From positions 1-49,999 of the IMG/VR virus record IMGVR_UViG_3300023181_000040: a DNA stretch of 49,999 bases. One strand, given 5' to 3'. Below are positions 7,620-15,959 of this stretch, in pieces. Made by a program: the position numbers and the translations under genes. Under the pieces are notes generated by a model, which made no database searches, was not told where the DNA came from, and was given only the letters and a program-made list of their open reading frames with translations. Position 1 is the stretch's first letter; each line of letters starts with the position of its first letter. The stretch is from a virus.

Positions 7620-8347
7620 ACGGATACGAATTAACCCGCGCATGGTTTGATTTCTCTTTTACACACTCTGAAGCGAAAGTGCATCATACTGCACTTTTCC
7701 TTTGGATAGTGGAACTCAATAACCGTTTAGGATGGAAGAAGGAGTTTGGATTGCCTTCTGGTGTAACTATGGAAGGTCTTTCAATAGGCAATAAGAACAC
7801 CTACCTATCCACCCTGAACGACCTTGCAAAATGGAAATTCATTGAGATTATAAAAGAATCCAAAAACCAATATCAGGCTTCCATAGTCAAAATATGCCGT
7901 GTCAAAAGTGCTACGGCGTTGCATACGGCACTGGATACAGCACTGGTACAGCGTTGTAACAACATTGATACCGGCACTGACCCTATAGATAAACCATTAA
8001 ACAATGAAACAAATAAACAAAGAAACATAGAGTTTGACACCTTCTGGGATGCCTATGATAAAAAGAAAGGCAAGAAGGACACCCTTAAAAAGAGATGGGA
8101 TGGCATGACCAATGAAATCCGCGCGGCGATCATGGAATACGTACCCCGCTACGTTCGGTCAACACCAGACAAGAAGTTCCGAAAAGACCCGCAGACGTTT
8201 TTCAACAACACAAGCTGGCACGATGAAATCATAGGGGAGCAAAAACCGGTACAGCATGAACTTAGGGAGCCTAAGATTGACGACTTCTGGAATCAGACGG
8301 ATTACGAGGCAGCATTAACAAAATTTAAAAAAGGCGAACAATGGTAA
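7616..8347 (+). CDS. Replication accessory protein (winged-helix plus DnaD-like tail)
   Basis: A 243-residue protein. The N-terminal ~100 residues resemble the winged-helix module of phage replisome organisers (ALFLWIVELNNRLGWKKEFG, then a helix-turn-helix). A charged linker follows, then a C-terminal segment (FDTFWDAYDKKKGKKDTLKK through QTFFNNTSW) like those seen in helicase-loader or DnaD-type phage proteins. It directly precedes, and overlaps by 7 nt, the primase-helicase gene, which supports a loading role. Function is inferred. Confidence 0.6.
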   Translation: MNGYELTRAWFDFSFTHSEAKVHHTALFLWIVELNNRLGWKKEFGLPSGVTMEGLSIGNKNTYLSTLNDLAKWKFIEIIKESKNQYQASIVKICRVKSATALHTALDTALVQRCNNIDTGTDPIDKPLNNETNKQRNIEFDTFWDAYDKKKGKKDTLKKRWDGMTNEIRAAIMEYVPRYVRSTPDKKFRKDPQTFFNNTSWHDEIIGEQKPVQHELREPKIDDFWNQTDYEAALTKFKKGEQW

Positions 8348-10206
8348 GCATATTCAAAAACCTGTACGATAAGACTGCCTACAATATCCCGATTGAAGAA
8401 GCACTCGATAGAATCCAAATCGGCAAACAGAAGGAGAAGGTAGAGGAGATACGTAACTCACTCGATAAGGCAAAGTCAGATGCGCTAAAGCAACAATTGC
8501 CTGCCGTGACCTTTGCGGGGACTTTTCTAAAGCGTGGCGACGGCAATCTTATTCAACACTCTGGGTTCATTGTTCTGGACTTTGATAAACTGGATGATGT
8601 TGGAGAAAAGATGGCCCAAATGGCAGAGTTCCCCCACACGTTCGCAGCATGGGTTAGCCCTTCTGGTAACGGCGTGAAGGCACTTATTAAAATAGCTGAT
8701 GGGGCAAAGCATTATGAGCATTTCGATGCGCTGTGCGAACATTTCCCAGAACTGGACAAATCGGGTCGTAATCTGGAGCGGCTTTGCTTTGAATCCTATG
8801 ACCCGCATATGTTCCGGAATCCATCTGCCACCCCTTTTGCAAAGTACGTAACGGTTAAGGAGTACACAGAAACGATCGATGCGACTAATGGCGACGTTGA
8901 TGTTAAGTTCAAAAACCTCCTGCGATGGATGGCCCAAACAGACCGCAGCTTTACGGATGGCAACCGCAATAGGTTCATCTACATTTTGGCAGGGGCGTGT
9001 TGCCGTTACGGGATACCAGCCGATGTAACAGCAAAACTGATAACCCGTGAATTTCCCCCTACAAACGATTTTACAGCAAAGGAGATTGCCAATTCTGTAA
9101 AGTCTGCCCATAAGAGGAACAAGCAGCTTTTTAATACGGTTGCCTTTGAGAAGGAAGTTTTGATTGAAGTGAAGTCGAACAGGACAATGACTATCGATGA
9201 CATTCCCGACTTTGACCCAGATGCGCCATCAAAGGATGTTGTATATGCTTCCGAGGTAAAGACGCAGGCAATCGAAATATACAATTCTGGTTATGGCTTC
9301 GTTCATGGTATTCAGACAAAGCCTATAGATGACCTGTGGAAACCAAAGCGTGGAGAATTAACCTGCCTCACTGGTATAGGCAACTACGGCAAATCGCAGT
9401 TCATCAAATGGTACTTTCTCATGCGCGTACTGATGTATGGCGAAAAGTTTGCCTCATTCAGCCCAGAAGATAACCCACCACAGGAATACTACCACGACTT
9501 TGTTGAAATGCTTTTAGGGTGTGACTGCACCCCATCAAACCCAAATAAGCCCCCAATCGAAGAATACATAAAGGCTTACGACTGGATAGGGCAACACATT
9601 TTCTACCTGTATCCACAGGATGAAGCACCAACACCGGAATATATAAAGGCTCGTTTTCTGGAATTGATTGTGAAGGAAAAAATTGACGGTTGTTGCATTG
9701 ACCCCTTCAATCAACTTTCCCACAGCTACGGAGCACGTTCGGATAAGTACTTAGAATCACTGTTTGGGGACTTTGCAAGGTTTGCCCAAAAGAATCAGGT
9801 TTACTTTGTAATAGTTGCGCACCCAAAGATGTTGGGCAAGCAGTCTAACGGGAACTACCCCTGCCCAGATGTATTCGATTTGAATGACGGCGCAATGTGG
9901 AACAACAAGATGGATAACATTTTGGTCTATCACCGGCCAATGGGACAGACTGAACCAAACGACCCAACGTGCGAGTTCCACAGTAAGAAAATTAAACGGC
10001 AAAAGGTTGTAGGAAAAAAAGGATTTTCAGACTTCACCTACACGCGGCATTCAAGACGTTTCCAGTTTGGCCTAAATGAACCAATGGCACAGCAAATAGC
10101 AATGCGCGGTCTGAATTTTAAAGGGTCGACAACTCCACCACCGATAAATCCAACAACAATTATTCCAATTATTCAAAATATACCTGATGACTTCTGGAAC
10201 GAATAA
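8341..10206 (+). CDS. Primase-helicase fusion (VirE_N/BT4734-like plus DnaB-like)
   Basis: A 621-residue replication protein. Residues about 1-165 match the BT4734/VirE N-terminal primase-like domain, with FIVLDFDKLDD and a WVSPSGNGVKALIKI strand. A helical middle (about 190-260) resembles a primase C-terminal region. The C-terminal ATPase has a Walker A variant GIGNYGKS (345-352) and a Walker B strand ending DGCCID (449-454), as in DnaB/RecA-type helicases. No phage DNA polymerase is present, so the host polymerase probably extends its primers. This architecture is typical of Bacteroidota phages. Confidence 0.8.
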   Translation: MVSIFKNLYDKTAYNIPIEEALDRIQIGKQKEKVEEIRNSLDKAKSDALKQQLPAVTFAGTFLKRGDGNLIQHSGFIVLDFDKLDDVGEKMAQMAEFPHTFAAWVSPSGNGVKALIKIADGAKHYEHFDALCEHFPELDKSGRNLERLCFESYDPHMFRNPSATPFAKYVTVKEYTETIDATNGDVDVKFKNLLRWMAQTDRSFTDGNRNRFIYILAGACCRYGIPADVTAKLITREFPPTNDFTAKEIANSVKSAHKRNKQLFNTVAFEKEVLIEVKSNRTMTIDDIPDFDPDAPSKDVVYASEVKTQAIEIYNSGYGFVHGIQTKPIDDLWKPKRGELTCLTGIGNYGKSQFIKWYFLMRVLMYGEKFASFSPEDNPPQEYYHDFVEMLLGCDCTPSNPNKPPIEEYIKAYDWIGQHIFYLYPQDEAPTPEYIKARFLELIVKEKIDGCCIDPFNQLSHSYGARSDKYLESLFGDFARFAQKNQVYFVIVAHPKMLGKQSNGNYPCPDVFDLNDGAMWNNKMDNILVYHRPMGQTEPNDPTCEFHSKKIKRQKVVGKKGFSDFTYTRHSRRFQFGLNEPMAQQIAMRGLNFKGSTTPPPINPTTIIPIIQNIPDDFWNE

Positions 10207-10387
10207 ACCCGAATACACAAGGGAGCAAAAGCTGCAATGGCTCTTTGGCTTCCAAAAGAAAGCCGCCGATGACTTCTTTGAAGCTGCCAAGCGCATCAAC
10301 GATAAGCTGACGCGTGAAGGGATAAGCAAAGACGAATTTGTGCAATATTGCCAACAACAGGAATCAGCAACTAAAGCCCCTAGATAA
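10187..10387 (+). CDS. Small helical protein (66 aa)
   Basis: A 66-residue helical protein overlapping the helicase gene by 20 nt and the nuclease gene by 1 nt. It has charged amphipathic helices (WLFGFQKKAADDFFEAAKRI) and no recognised family. Confidence 0.55.
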   Translation: MTSGTNKPEYTREQKLQWLFGFQKKAADDFFEAAKRINDKLTREGISKDEFVQYCQQQESATKAPR

Positions 10388-10728
10388 TGACCAAATCCAC
10401 CACCACCCGCCAGAAGATTGAACTGACCGTGCTAATCCACAACGCCACGAAGCAGGCAGGGCTGACGCTACTACCAGAACACAAGTTCCACCCTACCCGA
10501 CGATGGCGGGCAGACTTCGCCATTCCGGAACTGCGCATCCTGATAGAGTACGAAGGAATCAACAGCGCGAAGTCAGGCCACACCACCATCACAGGCTACA
10601 CCAGCAACTGCGAGAAGTACAACCAAGCAGCCATACTAGGCTGGCGCGTCCTGCGGTACACGTTTAAGAACTACTCCCAGTTCATCGCGGACTGGGCATC
10701 CCTCACCACCCCCGCCGCGAAGGATTAA
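10387..10728 (+). CDS. PD-(D/E)XK-type phage nuclease (DUF559/VSR-like)
   Basis: A 113-residue protein resembling small phage nucleases. HPTRRWRADFAIPELRILIEYEG supplies the acidic core (D in RADF, E in IEYEG), and NCEKYNQAAILGWRVLRYT is the conserved second half. These are related to Holliday-junction resolvase or VSR-like enzymes and usually lie in replication or recombination modules, as here. Exact substrate unknown. Confidence 0.75.
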   Translation: MTKSTTTRQKIELTVLIHNATKQAGLTLLPEHKFHPTRRWRADFAIPELRILIEYEGINSAKSGHTTITGYTSNCEKYNQAAILGWRVLRYTFKNYSQFIADWASLTTPAAKD

Positions 10729-10780
10729 CTGAATTTACAAATGTTAACTGCGATAGTCGCAAAAAACCCAATTTTTACAA

Positions 10781-11014
10781 ATGAAAGACAACAAGAAGCG
10801 CCGCGAGACTCCAATATTGCTCCGCATTGCAAAGATTGCAGAGCTTAAAAAGACCAGCAAATGGCAGCAAGCTCTTTCTTGCTACTGCGTTTGCCATAAA
10901 ATCGGCAACACCCCGCATCATGGTCTTTGTTGCGCTATGCCGAACGTCCTGCACAGTGAGGCGGTGTTCAGGGATGCACTAGGCGAGGATATTAAGCCCA
11001 ACACGCCCCAATAA
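10781..11014 (+). CDS. Cys-rich hypothetical protein (77 aa)
   Basis: A 77-residue protein with a basic N-terminus and a CYCVCH...HHGLCC cluster that could bind zinc. The preceding 52-nt gap holds the small hairpin GCGA-tag-TCGC (10750-10760) followed by A-rich sequence. No family recognised. Confidence 0.5.
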   Translation: MKDNKKRRETPILLRIAKIAELKKTSKWQQALSCYCVCHKIGNTPHHGLCCAMPNVLHSEAVFRDALGEDIKPNTPQ

Positions 11015-11074
11015 CCACCCAACCCATACATCACCCTACCCCGACCGATTTGAGGGGCTAAAAACAGTTTTAAA

Positions 11075-11725
11075 ATGGCAAGAGCATACAACATGGATTG
11101 CCTCGAAGCGATGAGGCAGATGAAGGATAATCAGTTTGACTTGGCGATTGTTGACCCGCCTTATGGGATAAACATGGATAATCAACCAGTAAGGCTCAAG
11201 CCAAGTAGACCGAACAACTATCTTCGGGCAGGAGAACTGCAATACAAAGTATCAAAATGGGATAATGCATTTCCTCAAAGAGAATACTTTGATGAACTCT
11301 ACAGAGTTTCTAGAAATCAAATTATCTGGGGTGCAAATTATTTCTGTGAACACATAAAAAGCGGGAAAGGATGGATTTATTGGGATAAGCAAATGGGAGA
11401 AAATAATAACTTTAGCACAGGGGAGTTTGCTTATCAATCTATTCAGGTCCGCAGCAATTACATTTCGATACCGTCTATGCGCGTAGCCAACACACGCATT
11501 CATCCTTGCGAAAAGCCCGTCGCACTCTACCGCTGGCTCCTTGACAAATACGCCAATCCCGGCGATACCATCCTCGACACCCACCTCGGTTCCGGCAGTT
11601 CCCGAATAGCTGCACACCAGATGGGATTTGACTTTACCGGATACGAACTTGACCCTGACTATTTCGCCGCACAAGAGAAACGCTTCGCCCTTGCGATACA
11701 GCAGCAATCCCTGTTCTTGCCGTAA
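11075..11725 (+). CDS. DNA adenine/cytosine-N4 methyltransferase
   Basis: A 216-residue amino-methyltransferase. The catalytic DPPY motif (D27-P-P-Y30) comes first and the AdoMet-binding DTHLGSGSS motif near the C-terminus, so it has the beta-class order. An HPCEKPVALYRWLL segment is typical of this group. It lacks a separate large recognition domain. With no restriction partner nearby it is most likely an orphan enzyme that protects phage DNA from host restriction or marks it. The recognition site cannot be read from sequence. Confidence 0.85.
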   Translation: MARAYNMDCLEAMRQMKDNQFDLAIVDPPYGINMDNQPVRLKPSRPNNYLRAGELQYKVSKWDNAFPQREYFDELYRVSRNQIIWGANYFCEHIKSGKGWIYWDKQMGENNNFSTGEFAYQSIQVRSNYISIPSMRVANTRIHPCEKPVALYRWLLDKYANPGDTILDTHLGSGSSRIAAHQMGFDFTGYELDPDYFAAQEKRFALAIQQQSLFLP

Positions 11726-11746
11726 CCGAAAGATGATGTATCTTTG
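11717..11746 (+). promoter_or_regulatory. Candidate promoter, TTG (-33) and TATCTTTG (-7)
   Basis: TTG at 11717-11719, 19 nt, then TATCTTTG at 11739-11746. This is a good Bacteroidota-type promoter match located in the only gap before the packaging genes. Only 5 nt separate the -7 box from the ATG at 11752, so the message would be leaderless or nearly so. It may drive the late/packaging operon. Confidence 0.55.
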
Positions 11747-11751
11747 GGGGG

Positions 11752-12036
11752 ATGGCCACACCACTTAGCGGATTACGCGTCCACCACCTGAAAGAGGCAG
11801 TCGTGAAGTACGGCGACACCACCACTTTGGCTGATGCACTTGCTGCTGAAACGACTGAACGTGATGCAGCCTTTGTTTATCCATGCCCTAAGTGTGGCGG
11901 ACAAGGGCAATATTCTGGCGTTAAAGACGGGTTGCCTTATGATGAGATGGTCACCTGCGACATTTGCGATGGGCAAGGCAAGACGGCTATCCAGAAGGTG
12001 GCGAGGGTGTGTGGGTATGATGATCTGGTTAGTTAA
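11752..12036 (+). CDS. Small protein with DnaJ-type CxxCxGxG zinc pair (94 aa)
   Basis: A 94-residue protein. The second half holds two zinc knuckles of the DnaJ type, CPKCGGQGQ and CDICDGQGK, about 25 residues apart. It immediately precedes the small terminase gene. Small phage zinc proteins in this position might bind DNA or packaging proteins, but the role is unknown. The start lies 5 nt after a strong -7 promoter box. Confidence 0.6.
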   Translation: MATPLSGLRVHHLKEAVVKYGDTTTLADALAAETTERDAAFVYPCPKCGGQGQYSGVKDGLPYDEMVTCDICDGQGKTAIQKVARVCGYDDLVS

Positions 12037-12047
12037 AAAATAAATAG

Positions 12048-12452
12048 ATGGCAGCACACGCGGGTAATAAATACGCTTTGGGCAACAATGGTGGAAGACC
12101 TGCCCTCTACGAAACGCCTGATGCTTTGGCAGAGGCCGTTTTATCTTATTTCGATTGGTGTGAGGAGAGTACGGTTAAGGCAACGGTCACCGGACTGGCC
12201 TTACACCTTGGCTTTGCAAGTCGCTCCAGCTTCGACCAGTACGAAGAAAGAAATGATGAGTTTATGTACATCATAAAACGAGCTAAGTTAGCAGTGGAAA
12301 ACTCTTATGAGCTGTCAGGTGGCACGTTTGACATCTTCGCCCTAAAAAACATGGGATGGAAGGACAAGACAGAGGTTGACAGTAACCATACTTTGAAAAA
12401 CTTTAGCATTAAAGACGCGGTGAAGTTCGCTGATGGTAGTACTCAATCCTAA
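12048..12452 (+). CDS. terS: Terminase small subunit
   Basis: A 134-residue DNA-packaging protein. An N-terminal GNKYALGNNGGRP tract is followed by a helix-turn-helix (LALHLGFASRSSFDQYEER) and the family segment FMYIIKRAKLAVENSYE. It would recognise the packaging site and present DNA to the large subunit. It overlaps the large-subunit gene by 20 nt, as is common. Confidence 0.85.
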   Translation: MAAHAGNKYALGNNGGRPALYETPDALAEAVLSYFDWCEESTVKATVTGLALHLGFASRSSFDQYEERNDEFMYIIKRAKLAVENSYELSGGTFDIFALKNMGWKDKTEVDSNHTLKNFSIKDAVKFADGSTQS

Positions 12453-13698
12453 ATATAAACCACTGTTCGCCGGTGAAACAAGGTTTTACATTATCATAGG
12501 CGGCAGAGGTTCGGGCAAGTCATTTGGGGCAGGTACATTCACCTGCCTTTTGTCATTTGAGGAAGGGCAACGAATATTGTACACGCGGCAAACAATGAGT
12601 TCAGCCCATTTGTCTATCATCCCAGAGTTCAAAGAGAAGATTGAGCTGATGGATGCTGATGGTAAGTTCGCGGTGAACAAGACCGAGATAGCAAACCTTG
12701 ATTCCGGCAGCGATATTATATTCAAGGGTATCCAATCCAGTTCAGGGAGCAATACCGCACAGTTGAAGTCGCTTACCGGCATATCGTGCTGGTTGGTGGA
12801 TGAAGCGGAGGAGCTTGTGCAGGAAGATGTATTTGATAAGGTCAACCTATCTGTTAGGCAAAAAGGAGTGCAGAACAGGGTTATTATCATGCTGAACCCT
12901 GCTAAAAAGAAGCATTGGATTTACAAGCGATTCTTTGAGCCCTTCAATATACCCAACCGGTTTAACGGGGTAGTAGGCAACGTTACCTACATTCATACCA
13001 CCTACCTTGACAACCTAGATAACCTAGACCCGTCCTTCATTGAGGAGATGGAGCAATTGAAGTTGACCAACCTGCGCAAGTACAATCACCTCGGCATGGG
13101 GGATTGGGTGGATAACGATGAAGAGCAGGCATTGTGGAAGGACGCACTTATTGTTGCCACGCGCAGCATCACCGCTCCACCATTGCGCCGAATTGTCGTT
13201 GCTATTGACCCTGCCGTTACCAGCAAGGATACCAGCGACGAAACAGGCATTGTCGTGGCGGGGTTGGGGGTAGACAACCGGCTGTATGTATTGGAAGACC
13301 TGACAGGTCGCTACACCCCTGCGCAGTGGTCAACTGCTGCCGTGGCGGCTTTTAATAAGTGGAAGGCTGATCGCATCATCGGGGAAGTCAACAACGGTGG
13401 CGACCTCATAGAAGCGACCTTGCGAACGGTTGACCGCAACATCCCTTACCGTGGCGTACATGCCACCCGCGATAAGTTCACCCGTGCCGAACCTGTTGCA
13501 TCGTTGTGGGAAACAGGGCAGGCTTCAATAGTCGGTCGACTGGTGGAGCTGGAGTATGAAATGACAACATGGGAGGCTAAGAAGGGCCAGAAATCCCCCA
13601 ACCGCATAGATGCATTGGTTTGGGCCGCTGCCGAACTGATGCCAGACCTTACTAAGCCGAAAAGGAATACCGCAGCCGTGCGTTCAATGTTTGGCTAA
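12433..13698 (+). CDS. terL: Terminase large subunit
   Basis: A 421-residue packaging motor. The ATPase half has Walker A GGRGSGKS (23-30) and Walker B LVDEAE (D123/E124). The RNase H-like nuclease half has VVAIDPA (D259), GEVNNGG (E318) and RIDALVW (D393), the expected acidic triad. It belongs to the PBSX/terminase_3 type. It translocates DNA into procapsids and cuts it at the portal. Length is normal. Confidence 0.95.
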   Translation: MVVLNPKYKPLFAGETRFYIIIGGRGSGKSFGAGTFTCLLSFEEGQRILYTRQTMSSAHLSIIPEFKEKIELMDADGKFAVNKTEIANLDSGSDIIFKGIQSSSGSNTAQLKSLTGISCWLVDEAEELVQEDVFDKVNLSVRQKGVQNRVIIMLNPAKKKHWIYKRFFEPFNIPNRFNGVVGNVTYIHTTYLDNLDNLDPSFIEEMEQLKLTNLRKYNHLGMGDWVDNDEEQALWKDALIVATRSITAPPLRRIVVAIDPAVTSKDTSDETGIVVAGLGVDNRLYVLEDLTGRYTPAQWSTAAVAAFNKWKADRIIGEVNNGGDLIEATLRTVDRNIPYRGVHATRDKFTRAEPVASLWETGQASIVGRLVELEYEMTTWEAKKGQKSPNRIDALVWAAAELMPDLTKPKRNTAAVRSMFG

Positions 13699-13703
13699 CC
13701 CTT

Positions 13704-13711
13704 TATCTTTA
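13704..13711 (+). promoter_or_regulatory. -7-like box (TATCTTTA) 4 nt before the portal start
   Basis: TATCTTTA ends 4 nt before the portal ATG at 13716. It differs from TAnnTTTG only in the last base, and no well-spaced TTTG lies upstream. It is listed because the same spacing recurs at several other genes. Confidence 0.3.
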
Positions 13712-13715
13712 CAAT

Positions 13716-15083
13716 ATGGATGTTAATTTCTTTGCCACAAACTTCTCCAATCCCGCTACGCTGATACCCGCTATTCTTAAAGAATGGAGGCCAAAGTTTG
13801 AACTCGACGCTTTCAAGCAGTACGAGCCGGAGTTGCACAAGATTAACAGCCCTGTTTATCGCCCTGACCGGCTTGTGGCAGAGCAAAAGGATGACCAAGG
13901 GCAAACCATATCGCCCGCACGGATAGAGTATGCTACACGGATATCGTTAGCCCTGCAAAAGATAATCGTGACCCGCGCTGTTGCGTTTCTGACCGGGGGC
14001 GGCATGAGCATAGATGGCAAACCTGTCAACGATGCGCAAGAAAAGTTGTTGCAGAAAGTGAAAGACTGGTGCAAGCTCAATAAGATGCGGTTTAAAGCAG
14101 GCCCACTTGCCGAGGCGGTGATGAGTCAGCTCGAGGCAGCAGAGATTTGGTACAGCGAGGTAAGCCCCGTTACTAAGACCGTAGTGATGCGGTGCAAATA
14201 CTACTTCCCATCCAAAGGGTATGACCTTATCCCGACCTTCGACAACCACGGCGACCTGATAGCCTTCAGCATCCAGTACGAGGACACAACAGCGCGTAAG
14301 CGTTATCTGGATATGTACACCGACAAAGTGTTGCGTCGATACGTTCAGGATGGGCGCGGGTGGCAATTGATTGATGAGGTTGAATTGCCATACGGCAAAA
14401 TACCCGTCATCTACTTCAGCAAGCCTAAATCAGAGTGGGCAGATGTCCAGACCATGATCGACCGGCTCGAGCTTCTGATGAGCCAATGGGGGGATACCAA
14501 CCAATACCACAGCAGCCCGATGCTGGTACTTAAAGGGCTGGTAAATTCATTGGGTGAAAAGGGGCAATCTAACCGAGCCGTTGAGGTTGAGCCGGAAGGC
14601 GATGTTAAGTACGTCACATGGGATGTGGAGCCGTCCGGCCTCATTGCGGAGAAGGATGCGCTGCAAGAAAACATTTTTGGGCTTACTCAGACCCCTGACC
14701 TTTCATTTGAGTCCATGTCAGGGCTTGGCGATATTTCAGGCGTTGCATTCGACCGGATGTTGATAGACCCACACCTTAAAGCAATCAGAGCGCAAGAGGG
14801 ATGGTATGGAGAAGGGGTGCAGCGCAGGCTGAACTTCCTTAAGGCGGCAGCTATAGCGGCTAACCCATCGCTCAATGCAGGGCAAGAACTAGAGATTGAA
14901 CCATCTTTTAGCCTTTACCGCATTAACGATGAGGCCGAACTGATAAAGGTTGCCATGAGCGCCAACGGAAACAAGCCAGTGATGACGCAGAAGGATTCAG
15001 TGCAGTACGTTGGGTTGTCTGATGACCCTGCGCAAACTGTTGCGGATATACTTGCGCAACCTACCGATAACACTCAACAATAG
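13716..15083 (+). CDS. Portal protein (SPP1 gp6-like)
   Basis: A 455-residue portal protein of the SPP1 Gp6 type. Its core contains ISLALQKIIVTRAVAFLTGG, a Trp/Tyr-rich clip region, and the conserved FGLTQTPDLSFESMSGLGDISGVA block with a following long helix. It forms the dodecameric ring through which DNA enters and leaves the head. Its 3' end overlaps, tail to tail, the last gene of the leftward cassette by 23 nt. Confidence 0.9.
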   Translation: MDVNFFATNFSNPATLIPAILKEWRPKFELDAFKQYEPELHKINSPVYRPDRLVAEQKDDQGQTISPARIEYATRISLALQKIIVTRAVAFLTGGGMSIDGKPVNDAQEKLLQKVKDWCKLNKMRFKAGPLAEAVMSQLEAAEIWYSEVSPVTKTVVMRCKYYFPSKGYDLIPTFDNHGDLIAFSIQYEDTTARKRYLDMYTDKVLRRYVQDGRGWQLIDEVELPYGKIPVIYFSKPKSEWADVQTMIDRLELLMSQWGDTNQYHSSPMLVLKGLVNSLGEKGQSNRAVEVEPEGDVKYVTWDVEPSGLIAEKDALQENIFGLTQTPDLSFESMSGLGDISGVAFDRMLIDPHLKAIRAQEGWYGEGVQRRLNFLKAAAIAANPSLNAGQELEIEPSFSLYRINDEAELIKVAMSANGNKPVMTQKDSVQYVGLSDDPAQTVADILAQPTDNTQQ

Positions 15084-15450
15084 GCACAGTAACGACAAGC
15101 ACAGTGCCGACCGTATCGGTGCGATCCCTTGAGTGTGCCGCCTTCCATTGCTCAATAGTTTTATCCGTTTCGCCGCAGACTTCCTGCTGCACGTTGTCGA
15201 CAAAGCATTGGTAGCAATGTTTTGGCTGGCAGGATGTGAGGAGCAGCACTGCGAGCAGTCCGATGTATCGCCCGACTTGCGAGCGCGGGTTATACCGAGG
15301 CACCGCAGATTCGATTGCCTTGAGCCTGCCCACTACAATATCAATCTCCGTCATCAGTTCAGCACAGGATTCTCCCGCGTTGATTCGCCTGTTGCGTTCG
15401 GCGCAGAGGTTCTTAAATGTTTCCTTCAGGGATTCGTAGGTAGTGGGCAT
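15061..15450 (-). CDS. Hypothetical protein with internal lipobox-like membrane segment (129 aa)
   Basis: The last gene of the leftward cassette, 129 residues. A charged helical N-terminus (about 1-75) is followed by a hydrophobic stretch ending LLLTSC (C about 84), which looks like a lipoprotein signal but is too far inside. Five Cys follow. It could be a fusion, or the real protein could start later at a non-ATG codon. It overlaps the portal gene end by 23 nt. An o-spanin-like lipoprotein is conceivable, not shown. Confidence 0.45.
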   Translation of the reverse strand: MPTTYESLKETFKNLCAERNRRINAGESCAELMTEIDIVVGRLKAIESAVPRYNPRSQVGRYIGLLAVLLLTSCQPKHCYQCFVDNVQQEVCGETDKTIEQWKAAHSRDRTDTVGTVLVVTVPIVECYR

Positions 15451-15587
15451 ATATCGTAATTGAGCCGCATAAAGCCGCGTTTGATACAATGAGCAAGGTG
15501 TAGTGCTTCGGCCTTTTCCCTGCCGTATTTCTTGACAAGATAGGGCGAAACACGTTTTGTAGGCGTGTAGTCGGGTGGGCGTTTCAT
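15426..15587 (-). CDS. Small basic protein, paralogue B (53 aa)
   Basis: A 53-residue basic protein. Its core PYLVKKYGREKAEALHLAHC resembles RYMVKKYGRAEAGKRSFDRA in the adjacent gene, so the two look like a diverged tandem duplication. The start overlaps the upstream stop (ATGA at 15584-15587). Function unknown; a small nucleic-acid-binding role would fit the charge. Confidence 0.5.
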   Translation of the reverse strand: MKRPPDYTPTKRVSPYLVKKYGREKAEALHLAHCIKRGFMRLNYDICPLPTNP

Positions 15588-15748
15588 AGACGGGTGTAGT
15601 TGCCTGATTTGATTGCGCGATCAAAAGACCTCTTGCCAGCTTCAGCCCGACCGTATTTCTTTACCATGTACCTTGACGGTATCGATACTATTAATACCGA
15701 CACTACCTTGTCAGTTAATGCGCATGCAGGCGTTGTACTATGATTCAT
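15584..15748 (-). CDS. Small basic protein, paralogue A (54 aa)
   Basis: A 54-residue ORF sharing the VKKYGR core with its downstream neighbour. The ATG at 15748 overlaps the end of the previous gene by 11 nt; a longer frame to 15838 would overlap that gene heavily. It reads DKVVSVLIVSIPSRYMVKKYGR. No family recognised. Confidence 0.5.
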   Translation of the reverse strand: MNHSTTPACALTDKVVSVLIVSIPSRYMVKKYGRAEAGKRSFDRAIKSGNYTRL

Positions 15749-15959
15749 TCTCCATCGTTTTAATAAACTTAGCAATATCCGCAGCCACTTCATCAAAAGT
15801 GTTGCCGGTGAAAGATTGTGAACCGAAGGTATTGCCACGGCTAAAGTCTACCCTGCCGTATGCTACCCATCCCGCGAACAGGCGAGATACCGTAACCGAT
15901 ATGCCTTGGATGTGGTCGCGGGCAAACGGGTTGAGTAGTGGGGTGTGTGGATTAAGCAT
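15738..15959 (-). CDS. Hypothetical protein (73 aa)
   Basis: A 73-residue protein with a mixed beta/helical pattern and a C-terminal helix (FDEVAADIAKFIKTMENES). It overlaps the upstream gene by 8 nt. Supported by its position in the leftward cassette. No family recognised. Confidence 0.5.
   Translation of the reverse strand: MLNPHTPLLNPFARDHIQGISVTVSRLFAGWVAYGRVDFSRGNTFGSQSFTGNTFDEVAADIAKFIKTMENES

Noticed and set aside
8527-9111. 194-codon minus-strand frame
   Set aside because: Shadow of the primase-helicase gene; odd Cys/Arg composition and no neighbouring gene on that strand.
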